Positions 8,411 to 18,085 of a stretch of DNA of 64,000 nt are shown piece by piece. The notes beneath the pieces were generated by a model. The model saw only the letters and a program-made list of their open reading frames with translations, was not told where the DNA came from and did no database searches. The translations under genes were made by a program, and so were the position numbers. Within the stretch, counting starts at the first letter, position 1, and every line of letters begins with the position of its first letter. The DNA comes from Chitinophaga silvatica. Lineage in GTDB: Bacteria; Bacteroidota; Bacteroidia; Chitinophagales; Chitinophagaceae. The stretch covers positions 1-64,000 of the forward strand of contig NZ_QPMM01000004.1 of NCBI RefSeq assembly GCF_003419895.1, written 5' to 3'.

Positions 8411-8449
8411 CCACCAAATCCACTGTCTGTAGAAAGCATTTATTACCTT

Positions 8450-8567
8450 CTGAAAGAGGCTGTATCAATAGTAATCTGAAGTACCAGAGAATGGTATCTA
8501 TAACATTCTCCCCTTTAGATACCCGAATAATATCGGGTAAAATTACTATTGATACATCTTCTTTCAT
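8450..8567. repeat. Hairpin-rich inverted-repeat element (MITE-like or structured RNA)
   Basis: TGTATCAATAGTAAT (8461-8475) is a perfect 15-bp inverted repeat with 8542-8556, extending imperfectly outward (CTGAAAGAGG against TCTTCTTTCAT) to about 26 bp per arm. Inside are ACCCGA/TCGGGT (8521-8538) and two mutually exclusive 7-bp pairings: GAGAATG/CATTCTC (8487-8493 with 8504-8510) and GGTATCT/AGATACC (8493-8499 with 8517-8523). No target-site duplication is obvious. It lies between the small HTH gene and the TPR gene. Confidence 0.65.
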
Positions 8568-8632
8568 TTTTATCTAGTTTATGATCAATTTTCTTTTTTT
8601 GAACTAATTTTTTAGTTTTAAAAAAAGAACCC

Positions 8633-9763
8633 ATGAAACGCTTACTACCACTCTGTTTAATAATCCTCCTCGCCTCTTCTCAATCAGCACTTTCTCAACA
8701 GTCTTCCATCAATAAAACAATAGTTATGGAATACGTGCAAAACCAACAATTCAGAGAAGCCCTGGAGTATGTTCAGCCCAAATTCCTTACTTCAAATATT
8801 CAAGACCTCTCCCTCTACGCCTATCTTCAATACCTCAATGGCAACCTCAAAGAAGCAGCAACCCAATATGAACAAGTATTGCAGCTCGACAGCAATCAAC
8901 TCGTTGCTCATCAATATCTGACCAGTATATATAAAGACAAACCTGAAGATGCTATACCTCATTACCTACATATTATCAGGCTACAACCCAATAATGCTAT
9001 GGCTTTCAGACAACTGGCATTCGCCTTTTACCGTATTAAAGAATCTGATACCGCTTTCTTCTTCCTAAATAAATCTTACTCCTTAAACAGTAAAGACCCC
9101 ATTACAGCTTCCCGCCTGGCCGATGAACTAATAGACCGCAATAACTTTATGAGAGCAGATAGCATCCTTTGCTCTTTTATTGAAACTGATAGTACCGATC
9201 TAAATGTCATCACCTCCTCTATCCGGCTGGCCTGGCGATTGGGCGATTACTCCCGCTGCATCATGTTTGGTAATCAAATGATGAATGCCAAACAAATTTC
9301 TACCGCCTTTAGCTATGTTATTGCAGCGCAATACCGCCAGAAACAATACAAAGAATGTATTACCATTTATGATTATCTGGCCCCGCTTAATCAGGCCAGT
9401 CCAAATATCATGTACTTTACAGCATTGGCCCATACCGCTCTCAAAAACTATGATTCCAGTAATAACCTGCTACAGATTTGCATAGACCTGGCCACTTCCG
9501 TAAGCCTCGATGATTACTATACCGGCAAATCCGCCAATTATGAAGGGATGAAACAATATAAATCGGCCATTGCAGCTTTAGATACCGCCTGGTATCTTTT
9601 CCAACGCCCCTTGCGTCAATACAGCATCGGACGTATTTATGATGTAAACCTGGGGAATAAACAAAAGGCCATAGTACACTACAAACGCTATCTAACAACG
9701 AAGCCTGAAAGCCCTGAAGAAAAAGCCATTTACAAATATTTAAAGGAATATGTTGGAAAATAA
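8633..9763 (+). CDS. Exported TPR-repeat protein
   Basis: 376 aa. A Sec signal peptide (MKRLLPLCLIILLASSQSALSQ, cleavage near residue 21) is followed by tandem TPR units from about residue 45 to 370; clear ones are LKEAATQYEQVLQLDSNQL, DAIPHYLHIIRLQPNN and the final KQKAIVHYKRYLTTKPESPE. No catalytic domain. Periplasmic TPR proteins in Bacteroidota usually scaffold envelope complexes or gliding/secretion machinery; the partner cannot be told here. It appears monocistronic, preceded by the hairpin element and followed by acs after 113 bp. Confidence 0.85.
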   Translation: MKRLLPLCLIILLASSQSALSQQSSINKTIVMEYVQNQQFREALEYVQPKFLTSNIQDLSLYAYLQYLNGNLKEAATQYEQVLQLDSNQLVAHQYLTSIYKDKPEDAIPHYLHIIRLQPNNAMAFRQLAFAFYRIKESDTAFFFLNKSYSLNSKDPITASRLADELIDRNNFMRADSILCSFIETDSTDLNVITSSIRLAWRLGDYSRCIMFGNQMMNAKQISTAFSYVIAAQYRQKQYKECITIYDYLAPLNQASPNIMYFTALAHTALKNYDSSNNLLQICIDLATSVSLDDYYTGKSANYEGMKQYKSAIAALDTAWYLFQRPLRQYSIGRIYDVNLGNKQKAIVHYKRYLTTKPESPEEKAIYKYLKEYVGK

Positions 9764-9876
9764 TCTGGCTTTTTAAAAAATTTTAGAATTTATCTTAATA
9801 AACCATTCAGGTTTTCGTAAATTTAAATCCCGTTAGGAAAAACGAATGTATTAAACAAATAAACAATCACGGTGCT

Positions 9877-11790
9877 ATGTCGTACCCATACCAGATTAAG
9901 AGTATTGAAGATTATCAGCAGGCTTACCAACAAAGCGTTATGGACCCGGAAGGTTTCTGGGCAAATGTAGCAGACCATTTTTACTGGCGCCGCAAGTGGG
10001 ATAAAGTACTGGAATGGAATTTTAAAGACCCGGAAATAAAATGGTTTTCCGGAGCAAAACTTAATATCACTGAAAACTGCCTGGATCGTCATTTAGGTAC
10101 TCTCGCCAATACACCGGCAATTATCTGGGAGCCCAACGATCCGGAAGAAAAACACAGGGTACTTACATACAGAGAGCTGTATAATAAAGTATGTCAGTTT
10201 GCCAATGTTTTGAAAAACAACGGTGTTAAACGTGGCGACCGTGTATGTATTTACATGGGAATGATCCCGGAACTGGCAATAGCGATGCTGGCATGCGCCA
10301 GAATCGGTGCTGTTCACTCAATTGTATTCGGAGGCTTCAGCGCCCAATCGATCGCTGATCGTATCCAGGATGCGCAATGCAGCCTTGTCATCACTTGTGA
10401 TGGTGCCTACAGAGGAGCTAAGGATATTCCACTGAAATCGGTTATTGATGATGCTTTGATGAGCTGCCCTTCAGTGAAAAAAGTGATCGTATGCACCCGC
10501 ACCCGCACTCCCGTTAGCATGCTGAAAGGAAGAGATTTGTGGTGGGAAGATGAAATCAAACAAGTGGAAACTATGGGCAACCCTGCCTGTCCGGCTGAAG
10601 AAATGGATGCAGAAGATCTTCTCTTCATTCTTTATACTTCCGGATCTACAGGTAAACCTAAAGGTGTTGTACATACGACCGGTGGATACATGGTTTACGC
10701 GAATTACACTTTTGTAAATACCTTCCAGTACCAACCAGGTGAAGTATACTTCTGTACTGCCGATATAGGTTGGATTACCGGACATAGTTATATCGCTTAT
10801 GGCCCTCTGAGCGCAGGTGCAACCACCCTGATGTTTGAAGGCGTACCTACTTACCCGGATGCCGGCCGTTTGTGGGAAATAGTTGACAAATACCGTGTAA
10901 ATATTCTCTATACTGCTCCTACTGCCATCCGTAGCCTCATGAGCTTTGGATTAGGACCAGTAAACCATAAAGACCTTAGCTCTCTGAGGAAGTTGGGAAG
11001 TGTTGGTGAACCAATCAATGAAGAAGCATGGCATTGGTTTAAAGATAATATCGGTAAAGGCAAATGCCCTATCGTAGATACCTGGTGGCAAACCGAAACA
11101 GGAGGTATAATGATTACACCTATTGCCGGCATTACCAAAGAAAAACCAGGATATGCAACTTTACCATTACCAGGTGTTCAACCAGTACTGGTAGACGAAA
11201 ACGGTAAGGAACTTAAAGGCAACGGCGTTAGCGGTAACCTTTGCATCAAATTCCCATGGCCCGGAATGTTGCGTAGCACCTACGGCGACCATGAACGTTT
11301 CCGCAAAACCTATTTCTCTACTTATGAGAATATGTACTTTACCGGCGACGGCTGCCTCAGAGATGAAGATGGTTACTATCGTATTACCGGCCGTGTAGAT
11401 GATGTATTGAATGTTAGTGGCCACCGTATTGGTACCGCTGAAGTAGAAAATGCCATCAATATGCACGCAGGGGTTGTTGAAAGCGCAGTAGTTGGCTATC
11501 CTCACGATATTAAAGGACAAGGTATCTACGCCTATGTTATTATGGAACGACTAACTCATGATCCTGAACTAACAAAGAAAGATATAGCTCAAACAGTATC
11601 CAGAGTGATTGGTCCGATTGCCAAGCCAGATAAAATCCAGATTGTGAGCGGGCTACCGAAAACCCGTTCCGGTAAAATTATGCGCCGTATCTTGCGTAAG
11701 ATTGCCGAAAACGAAATGGACAACCTGGGAGATACTTCTACCTTGCTGGACCCAGCAGTCGTAGAGGAGATCAAAAGAGGAAGATTGTAA
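9877..11790 (+). CDS. acs: Acetyl-CoA synthetase (AMP-forming)
   Basis: 637 aa, full length. It activates acetate to acetyl-CoA through acetyl-AMP. The adenylation P-loop TSGSTGKPKG is at residues 254-263. Also visible are GHSYIAYGPL, the WWQTETGG motif that contacts ATP and acetate, the YFTGDG and ITGRVDDVLNVSGHRI hinge motifs, and the C-terminal PKTRSGKIMRR with catalytic Lys600, the residue silenced by acetylation in homologues. Monocistronic: a strong terminator follows 18 bp after the stop. In Chitinophagaceae this enzyme feeds acetate from polysaccharide breakdown into the TCA cycle. Confidence 0.97.
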   Translation: MSYPYQIKSIEDYQQAYQQSVMDPEGFWANVADHFYWRRKWDKVLEWNFKDPEIKWFSGAKLNITENCLDRHLGTLANTPAIIWEPNDPEEKHRVLTYRELYNKVCQFANVLKNNGVKRGDRVCIYMGMIPELAIAMLACARIGAVHSIVFGGFSAQSIADRIQDAQCSLVITCDGAYRGAKDIPLKSVIDDALMSCPSVKKVIVCTRTRTPVSMLKGRDLWWEDEIKQVETMGNPACPAEEMDAEDLLFILYTSGSTGKPKGVVHTTGGYMVYANYTFVNTFQYQPGEVYFCTADIGWITGHSYIAYGPLSAGATTLMFEGVPTYPDAGRLWEIVDKYRVNILYTAPTAIRSLMSFGLGPVNHKDLSSLRKLGSVGEPINEEAWHWFKDNIGKGKCPIVDTWWQTETGGIMITPIAGITKEKPGYATLPLPGVQPVLVDENGKELKGNGVSGNLCIKFPWPGMLRSTYGDHERFRKTYFSTYENMYFTGDGCLRDEDGYYRITGRVDDVLNVSGHRIGTAEVENAINMHAGVVESAVVGYPHDIKGQGIYAYVIMERLTHDPELTKKDIAQTVSRVIGPIAKPDKIQIVSGLPKTRSGKIMRRILRKIAENEMDNLGDTSTLLDPAVVEEIKRGRL

Positions 11791-11808
11791 TTCAATATAA
11801 ACAGATAG

Positions 11809-11844
11809 CAGCCGGTAAGTCAGTTCTTACCGGCTGTTTTTTTT
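11809..11844 (+). terminator. Intrinsic terminator of acs
   Basis: CAGCCGGTAAG and CTTACCGGCTG pair perfectly around a 6-nt loop, followed by eight T. Confidence 0.95.
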
Positions 11845-11857
11845 AATATCATCCAAC

Positions 11858-12796
11858 GTGAAACGTATTTTAAAAACAAGCGGCTATACCCTACTTGTTG
11901 TTATAGTTCTCTTCAATATTATTGCGGCCTTTCATGCCTGGCAGTTTACTCATTTCTATGATGAAAACCATGTCAATAAATTACCGGAACAAATGAGTAC
12001 GGGCGAGAAACTCAGGATGGTATTATTTGGTGTTCATATTGCCAAATCAACTACCCGCCAGTATCCTGATACCCCCTATGAAAAAGTAATGCTCCCTTCT
12101 ACCAATAAATTACTGATCGAGGGTTGGTGGATTCCTGTTATGCAGGCCAAAGGTACCGTCATACTATTTCATGGTTATAACGGCAATAAAGGCACATTAC
12201 TCCCTGAAGCCAGCTATTTCAGAAGTTTGGGGTACAACACTTTTTTGGTCGATTTCCGGGCGCATGGAAATAGTCAGGGCTTAACTTGCAGTGTGGGTTA
12301 TAAGGAGGCCGGTGATGTATTAACTGCCTGGAACTATGTATCTCAAAAAGCAGCTGGTCCAATTGTTCTTTGGGGAGTAAGTATGGGAGCGGCTGCTATT
12401 ATGAAGGCAATTCCTGAGTACCACCTGACCCCACAGAAAATTATTATTGAAAGCCCGTTTGCCACGCTTACAGATGCAGTAAAGAGCAGGATGAGAGCTG
12501 TTAATCTTCCTCCTACTCCACTTTCTCAGATATTAACATTCTGGGGAGGCTTAGAACAGGGGTTCTGGGGGCCAGGTTTCAAACCAGCAGAATATGCTCA
12601 CGATATCCATATGCCTGTTTTGTATTGTTATGGAGCAAAAGATATCCGGGTGGAAGCCCATGAAACAGAGGAGATCTTTTCACAGTTAGGAACCAAAGAC
12701 AAACAGTTGCATATTTTTCCTAATGCAGGCCATCAGTCTTTCTGCCAGCACGACTCCGCAACCTGGCATCAGTTGGTGCGAAGCTTTTTACAATAA
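11858..12796 (+). CDS. Membrane-anchored alpha/beta hydrolase
   Basis: 312 aa, starting with GTG; no ATG lies nearby and the terminator of acs ends 14 bp upstream. Residues about 9-27 form an uncleaved membrane helix (TLLVVIVLFNIIAAFHAWQ), placing the domain on the periplasmic side. The alpha/beta hydrolase fold shows the oxyanion stretch ILFHGYNGNKG, nucleophile motif GVSMG, acid in YCYGAKDIRV and the catalytic His in FPNAGHQSF. This BAAT/YqkD-like group includes esterases and lipases; the substrate is unknown. The stop codon is followed directly by the hairpin at 12801-12826. Confidence 0.85.
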   Translation: MKRILKTSGYTLLVVIVLFNIIAAFHAWQFTHFYDENHVNKLPEQMSTGEKLRMVLFGVHIAKSTTRQYPDTPYEKVMLPSTNKLLIEGWWIPVMQAKGTVILFHGYNGNKGTLLPEASYFRSLGYNTFLVDFRAHGNSQGLTCSVGYKEAGDVLTAWNYVSQKAAGPIVLWGVSMGAAAIMKAIPEYHLTPQKIIIESPFATLTDAVKSRMRAVNLPPTPLSQILTFWGGLEQGFWGPGFKPAEYAHDIHMPVLYCYGAKDIRVEAHETEEIFSQLGTKDKQLHIFPNAGHQSFCQHDSATWHQLVRSFLQ

Positions 12797-12827
12797 AAAA
12801 GCGCGCACCATACGAGTGGTGTGCGCC
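12795..12827 (-). terminator. Terminator, functional mainly for the minus strand
   Basis: GCGCGCACCA pairs with TGGTGTGCGC (one wobble) around a 6-nt loop. A run of six T follows on the minus strand, so it would stop transcripts from the L,D-transpeptidase gene; the stem may also stop the hydrolase transcript. Confidence 0.75.
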
Positions 12828-12972
12828 CTTCACAGGATCCTGACCCGCCATGTATATTTGAGTCATGGTGCCACTCTCGTAACACCACTAGATGCCGCAT
12901 CAATACCTGCTTTTTAAAGTTACAATGTATTGCTGCCATACGGAATCACCGGGTAAAATATCCCGGGCGGCA

Positions 12973-13536
12973 TCAGCGACGGATAACTACAGGAGTACCC
13001 ACTTTAATTACTTCATATAATTCGTTGACATCAGCATTTTTCATGCTGATGCATCCCAGTGTCCAGTTGATTTGTCCATCCACATAATTATCTCTGATTC
13101 CCGAATTATATTCTACTCCATGAATTCCTATTCCTCCACCAATTGTAGCATTGGAAGAAAGCCGGCCTGTGGATTGAAGCTGATGAAATTTTTCCCAGGA
13201 ATTTTCATTGGGGTAATCGAGTAGCATAAACCTGCTCCAACTTTTATCGATACGCTTACTTTGAATGTGGAAAGTGCCTTCAGGGGTACGTCTGTCACCC
13301 TCTGCCTGTTTATCTCCCTGATCTTTATTACCAAATACTACTTTATAGATTTTACGCAGTGTAACATCTTCATAGAGATATAACCGGTAATCACTTTTAT
13401 CTATCAACAAAAAGATTTTATCCGGATCAATATTTCCGGAACTGATATGCACATTATATAAATCTGGTTCTTTAATAAATCCACCAAGTGGAAGTAGCAG
13501 CATTGCTACCACACAGTTTAAGCACAGCTTCTTCAT
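12973..13536 (-). CDS. L,D-transpeptidase catalytic-domain (YkuD) protein
   Basis: 187 aa with an N-terminal signal sequence (about 1-20). YkuD enzymes form 3-3 peptidoglycan cross-links or attach proteins to the wall. The domain starts at FLLIDKSDYRLYLYE and has the DRRTPEGTF motif. Its active site is complete: GIHG with His139 and WTLGCISM with Cys162, the family's HxG and S/T-x-G-C-I/V-S/R-M signatures. It is short and lacks LysM or peptidoglycan-binding domains, like YafK/ErfK-type single-domain proteins. Convergent with the hydrolase gene and separated from the M16 gene behind it by a terminator, so probably monocistronic. Confidence 0.93.
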   Translation of the reverse strand: MKKLCLNCVVAMLLLPLGGFIKEPDLYNVHISSGNIDPDKIFLLIDKSDYRLYLYEDVTLRKIYKVVFGNKDQGDKQAEGDRRTPEGTFHIQSKRIDKSWSRFMLLDYPNENSWEKFHQLQSTGRLSSNATIGGGIGIHGVEYNSGIRDNYVDGQINWTLGCISMKNADVNELYEVIKVGTPVVIRR

Positions 13537-13599
13537 AGGATAAAAAATACAAGGGGATTAACGTTGCAAAAAGAATAATTATTGTTTTCTTGTGGCATA

Positions 13600-13627
13600 A
13601 AAAAAGGTAGGGTTTCCCCTACCTTTT
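13600..13627 (-). terminator. Intrinsic terminator of the M16 peptidase gene
   Basis: Minus strand: GGTAGGG-GAAA-CCCTACC with a stable GNRA-type loop, then seven T. Confidence 0.93.
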
Positions 13628-13645
13628 CATTTTAAGAGTAGTTTA

Positions 13646-16585
13646 TTAGTATCCGAAAATTTCTTCCAGAGAAAGTTTCTTCACTTCTCCATACTTCTTA
13701 AGATCATCTATGCTGATCTTATTTTCTGAAGCCAGGATTGAATATGTATAAGGCTTTTTAGCCAGATACTGATCATGGAATTGTTTTACCTGATCGAAGT
13801 TCATTCCATCAATTGATTCGTAAACCTGTTTACGGATATCGGTATTGAGGCCCAGTTTCTGAGCAGCGATATAGCTGAAAATGATACCATCATTAGTAAT
13901 CCTTTCTGTTTCGATATCCTGTTTCAGACCTTCTTTAGCAGTAGCTAATAATTTATCAGAACGAGGCAGGTCGTTCAGCAATTCGTTCATTGCTGTTACA
14001 GCGTCGTTCATTTTATCTGCCTGACTACCTACATAAGCCATGGTTGTATATCTTTCACCTTTTTTATCAGGGCTCATATAGTAAGCATAAGTAGAATAAG
14101 CCAGGGCTTTGGATTCACGTATAGTTTGGAAAACTATAGATCCCATTCCACCGCCAAAATAGGAGTTGAACAAAGATATAATACCAGTTTTTGCAGGATC
14201 ATAGGCATCATCATTTCTGATCCAGTTAACTTCTGTTTGAACCATGTCGTAGTTGGTAAACAACACCTGGTTTTTATCCTGGGTAGATTTGCTGAATGTA
14301 GTAGCAGCAGGAGCAGTTGTAAAGGTTGCAGGCAGGGTATGCAGCTTTTTCACATCAGCAGTTGCTTCATCCAGGGATTTAGGGCCCCAGTAAATAATTG
14401 TATGCTTGTAAGTAGGCAAAGTATGCAGGATGTTCACCAAATCTGTTGCTGTAATAGCATCAAGCTCACGTTGACTTAACTGATAATTAAACGGATTTTT
14501 AGCACCATAGATAGCATAATTGTTTAAGCCTTTCATGATAGCACCCTTATTCAGCTTATTATCAGCACGTCCTTTCAGGAGGCGGCCTTTCAGGGCAGCA
14601 AGTGCTTCCTCATTAGGCTTACAGTTGGTGATAATATGTTCGAACAGGGCAACCGCTTTATCGAAGTTTTCCTGTAATCCGGTAATGCTAACTACTGTAT
14701 TATCATTAGAAGTGCTTACATTGAAGCTACATGCGATGTTGTAAAACTCTTTACTGATCTGTTCGGCAGTATATTTATCTGTAGACAGGAACTGAAGATA
14801 TCCGGCTGCGAGTGGTAATTTTTTATCATTCCAGCTACCAACATCGAAGCGGTAATAGAGTCTGAACAGGCTATTATCTTTGTTCTGAACATACATTACT
14901 TCTGCATTTCCAATAGTAGATTTCTGAATATCTTTCTGATAATCTAACCATTGTGGTTTTACAGGAGTAGCAGGCATTTCCGCTATTTTAATGAGGAAAG
15001 GCGATTGAGCTTCACGGTTTACTTCAACAGGCGTGATAGCAGGTTTTTCAACCTTCTGAATGTCTTTATCTTCTCCTTTGCGTTTGTAAACGATCACATA
15101 ATTGTTACCGAAGTATTTGTTGGCATAATCAACAATTTCCTTTTTAGTAACAGTGCTCATATCATCAACATAAGCTACATCAAAAGCCCAGTTTTTACCT
15201 TTACTTTTAATGAAAGCGTCCATCATTGAGTTAGCGCGATCACCATTTTTTTCAAGGCTTTGGAGTTCGCCAAGTTTGTAGTTATTAACGATAGCTTTAA
15301 CCAGTTTTTCGTCGAATTCTCCTTTCTTCAGGATATCTAATTGTCCGAGCAGCAGGTTTTTTACTTCATCGAGGGTTTGGCCTTGTTTGGCTTTGCCGCT
15401 CAATGTGAAGACAGAATAATCTTTAAGAGAAAGGGCTCCGGCGCTTGCGTTGAGCACTTTTTGTTGTTTATTGATATTCAGATCGAGTAGTCCGGCTTTT
15501 CCATTTTGCAGGATAGCGGAGATTACACCCTGAATAAGGCTGGCTTTAGTATCTAAAGCACCAGGAGTTCTGAAAGCAATTTCAATACTTTCAGCATCCG
15601 GGCCATAAACTTCTTTTACGATAGGTGCTTTAATCGGAGCTTCAGGAGCTGGGTTGTATTCCTTAACTGGTTTGGATTTCATGTATCCAAACTGGTTGTC
15701 GATGGTTTTGATTACGTAATCGGGATCAAAATCACCAGCCATTACAACAGCCATATTATTAGGTACATAATATGTGTTGTAGAAATCGCGGATAACTTTC
15801 AGGTTAGGATTTTTCAGGTGTTCAACGGTACCGATGGTAGATTGCTGACCATAATTGTGAGTAGGGAACAATGCAGCCAACATGGTTTCGTAAACTTTAC
15901 GGCCATCATTATCGAGGCCTCTGTTTTTTTCTTCATATACTGCTTCCAACTCGGTATGGAACAAGCGGAAAACCGGGTCACGGAATCTTTCAGCCTGAAC
16001 TGTGAGGTATTTATCTATGGCATTTGAAGGAATATCTTCTTCATAGATAGTTTCTTCTACCCAGGTATGCGCATTTGTACCTTGGGCACCCATTCCCGCC
16101 ATCATTTTATCATATTCATTAGCGATAGCATATTTGGCGGCAACACCGGATACGCTGTCGATTTGGTGATAAACTGCTTTGCGGGCAGTAGGATCAGTGG
16201 TTTTGTTGTAGGTGTCGTACAGATCAGAAATCTCATTGATCAATGGTTTTTCTTTAGACCAATCGAGAGATCCGAAATTTTCGGTTCCTTTAAACAGTAA
16301 GTGTTCGAGGTAGTGGGCAAGCCCTGTGTGATCTTTTGGATCGTTGTTGCTACCGGCTCTGGTACCAATAAGGGTTTGAATACGTGGTTCTTTTTTGTTA
16401 ACGCTTAAGATTACAGTCAGCCCATTTTTTAAGGTATAAAACCGGGCTTTCATTGGGTCGTTAGTCACGTACTTATAAGTATATCCTCCGGAGGTGGCTT
16501 CTTTCCATTGGAATTTTCCCTGGGCAAATGCGCCTTGCAGGGAGCATGCCAACAGGCATAGTAATACGACTCTTTTGAGACTCAT
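13646..16585 (-). CDS. Exported M16 zinc metallopeptidase (insulinase family)
   Basis: 979 aa with signal peptide (MSLKRVVLLCLLACSLQGAFAQ). The inverted zinc motif HYLEH is at residues 91-95 and the third ligand lies in TELEAVYEEKNRG (about 211-223), so the N-terminal half is catalytic. The second M16 repeat (from about residue 560) lacks HxxEH and is the non-catalytic partner domain, as in two-domain PqqL/pitrilysin-like proteins. It should degrade peptides in the periplasm. Single gene with its own promoter element and terminator. The exact substrate is unknown. Confidence 0.95.
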   Translation of the reverse strand: MSLKRVVLLCLLACSLQGAFAQGKFQWKEATSGGYTYKYVTNDPMKARFYTLKNGLTVILSVNKKEPRIQTLIGTRAGSNNDPKDHTGLAHYLEHLLFKGTENFGSLDWSKEKPLINEISDLYDTYNKTTDPTARKAVYHQIDSVSGVAAKYAIANEYDKMMAGMGAQGTNAHTWVEETIYEEDIPSNAIDKYLTVQAERFRDPVFRLFHTELEAVYEEKNRGLDNDGRKVYETMLAALFPTHNYGQQSTIGTVEHLKNPNLKVIRDFYNTYYVPNNMAVVMAGDFDPDYVIKTIDNQFGYMKSKPVKEYNPAPEAPIKAPIVKEVYGPDAESIEIAFRTPGALDTKASLIQGVISAILQNGKAGLLDLNINKQQKVLNASAGALSLKDYSVFTLSGKAKQGQTLDEVKNLLLGQLDILKKGEFDEKLVKAIVNNYKLGELQSLEKNGDRANSMMDAFIKSKGKNWAFDVAYVDDMSTVTKKEIVDYANKYFGNNYVIVYKRKGEDKDIQKVEKPAITPVEVNREAQSPFLIKIAEMPATPVKPQWLDYQKDIQKSTIGNAEVMYVQNKDNSLFRLYYRFDVGSWNDKKLPLAAGYLQFLSTDKYTAEQISKEFYNIACSFNVSTSNDNTVVSITGLQENFDKAVALFEHIITNCKPNEEALAALKGRLLKGRADNKLNKGAIMKGLNNYAIYGAKNPFNYQLSQRELDAITATDLVNILHTLPTYKHTIIYWGPKSLDEATADVKKLHTLPATFTTAPAATTFSKSTQDKNQVLFTNYDMVQTEVNWIRNDDAYDPAKTGIISLFNSYFGGGMGSIVFQTIRESKALAYSTYAYYMSPDKKGERYTTMAYVGSQADKMNDAVTAMNELLNDLPRSDKLLATAKEGLKQDIETERITNDGIIFSYIAAQKLGLNTDIRKQVYESIDGMNFDQVKQFHDQYLAKKPYTYSILASENKISIDDLKKYGEVKKLSLEEIFGY

Positions 16586-16616
16586 ACAATAGTTGGTTTT
16601 TTGGAAATTATTCCAT

Positions 16617-16651
16617 CAAATATACCGGAAGTGGAAAATATTAAATGCAAA
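16617..16651 (-). promoter_or_regulatory. Predicted promoter of the M16 peptidase gene
   Basis: Complement of 16617-16624 is TATATTTG (exact -7 match), about 32 bp before the ATG. A TTTG lies upstream (complement of 16648-16651) at 23-nt spacing, slightly longer than the usual 19-21. Confidence 0.45.
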
Positions 16652-16738
16652 AAAAATGATAAATATATGAGCGGTAGGCATAAGGTTAACAAATCGATTG
16701 TAATATCGATAAAAGCAAATCGGTATAAATCAGATTAT

Positions 16739-17086
16739 TCAGGGGTTATTATTGTCTAGTGCAGCACCATTTTCGATATCATGAAAGATGCTATTTTGCC
16801 TGATGAGGGCAAGATTATTCTTTAAAGAATCATTTTTAGTTTTAGTTGATCTTTTCCTGGTACCGATATTTATTTTTTTTGCATAGACAACCGGGGCTAC
16901 CAATGCTTTTTCGGCAGTTTTAATATACTGTGCAGGAATAGTTACCGGAAATACGGCAACTGGTAATTGTTGAATAGTTTGAATAGAGTTTTCCTTTTCA
17001 GTAGTTACACCAACAATACGCTTATCAAAGGAATGAATTAACGCAATGCAACCAATGCATGTCATTAAAGCAACAAAAGAACGCAT
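16739..17086 (-). CDS. Small hypothetical exported protein, last gene of the sigma operon
   Basis: 115 aa from the ATG at 17086; an in-frame GTG two codons upstream is possible. An N-terminal hydrophobic segment (MRSFVALMTCIGCIALIHS) suggests export or anchoring. The rest is basic and of low complexity (KKINIGTRKRSTKTKNDSLK), with no recognisable domain. It lies 33 bp downstream of the outer-membrane protein gene and is likely the last gene of the sigma/anti-sigma/OMP operon. Function unknown. Confidence 0.6.
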   Translation of the reverse strand: MRSFVALMTCIGCIALIHSFDKRIVGVTTEKENSIQTIQQLPVAVFPVTIPAQYIKTAEKALVAPVVYAKKINIGTRKRSTKTKNDSLKNNLALIRQNSIFHDIENGAALDNNNP

Positions 17087-17119
17087 AAACACAATTTAGG
17101 ACTGGTCAATTTAAAATTC

Positions 17120-18061
17120 TTAAAATCCATTTAGCCGAAGACCGATTGAAAATGGATACTGTTGTAACCCGTAATCATGCAGAGGAGTGAGTGCAAAATT
17201 TCCATACAGCTTAACAGGGCCATATCCCAGCTCACCTGTCAATCCAAAACGCCATTTGTTTAGATTGAAGTCATCAGTTTTTCTAACTTTTCCTCTCTCT
17301 TCACTGATTTGCTTGGTTCTGGACTTAAGAAGATAACCACCGGAGACGCCAACACTAGCCTGGAAAGCTCTTCCAGGTTTAGCGGGGTTAGAATTAAAGT
17401 TCAGCATTAGCGGAATGGAAATGTATTCAGCAAATAGCTTGTTCTTTGAAAATTCTACGGTATCTCGGATTATTTGGGTAGGATAGCCTGGTAAATAAGT
17501 GATATTACGGGCATACCTATAGTTATTCATCTCTAGACCCAGAGCATATAACAAGTTTAATTTGTGTTTTGTTAAATTCAATCGTTGTTGGAACAACCAA
17601 ATATTGAAGTTGATTGATTTTCCCGTGATTAATTTAAATTCAGAAGGGGTCAAAGGTTTACTGGCCTCTCTGGGAGCAAAGTTGGCTAAAGCAGCCGGGG
17701 AATAATCATAGGACTTACTTACAATAGAAGCCTGGGCCCCATTGAAGTAGGCTGAATTATTAGGATAGTAGTTAATAAATGAAGCTCCGGAATACTCACT
17801 TCTATCTAAATAATTATTAAACCCAATATCAAATACAAACCATTTAGTTTGCAGATTCTTTTTGAGTTTATTGCGTGCATAAGCCGTATCCTTATAGAAT
17901 TTATAGCTACTACGGCCTTTGTCGTTTTTACTTTTTAAAATGATCAATCCTTTGATCTGGATTGTATCTGTGCTGGGGAGTCCTTTATTCTCAGTCTTCT
18001 GTGCACTGACCCATTCGCCACATAACACCAGTAACAAAATGAGTAAAATTTTATACTTCAT
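17120..18061 (-). CDS. Outer-membrane beta-barrel protein (PorT/OMP_b-brl-like)
   Basis: 313 aa. A signal peptide (MKYKILLILLLVLCGEWVSAQ) is followed by a region rich in alternating hydrophobic/aromatic strands such as NKLFAEYISIPLMLNF and RAFQASVGVSGGYLL, ending in an aromatic residue (RLNGF), typical of outer-membrane barrels. The YISIPL stretch is characteristic of the OMP_b-brl_2 family of Bacteroidota. It is third in an operon with an ECF sigma factor and a membrane anti-sigma factor (24-bp gap), so it may be their target or the surface sensor. Confidence 0.75.
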   Translation of the reverse strand: MKYKILLILLLVLCGEWVSAQKTENKGLPSTDTIQIKGLIILKSKNDKGRSSYKFYKDTAYARNKLKKNLQTKWFVFDIGFNNYLDRSEYSGASFINYYPNNSAYFNGAQASIVSKSYDYSPAALANFAPREASKPLTPSEFKLITGKSINFNIWLFQQRLNLTKHKLNLLYALGLEMNNYRYARNITYLPGYPTQIIRDTVEFSKNKLFAEYISIPLMLNFNSNPAKPGRAFQASVGVSGGYLLKSRTKQISEERGKVRKTDDFNLNKWRFGLTGELGYGPVKLYGNFALTPLHDYGLQQYPFSIGLRLNGF

Positions 18062-18085
18062 ATGCTATTTTCCAACATTTATGGT

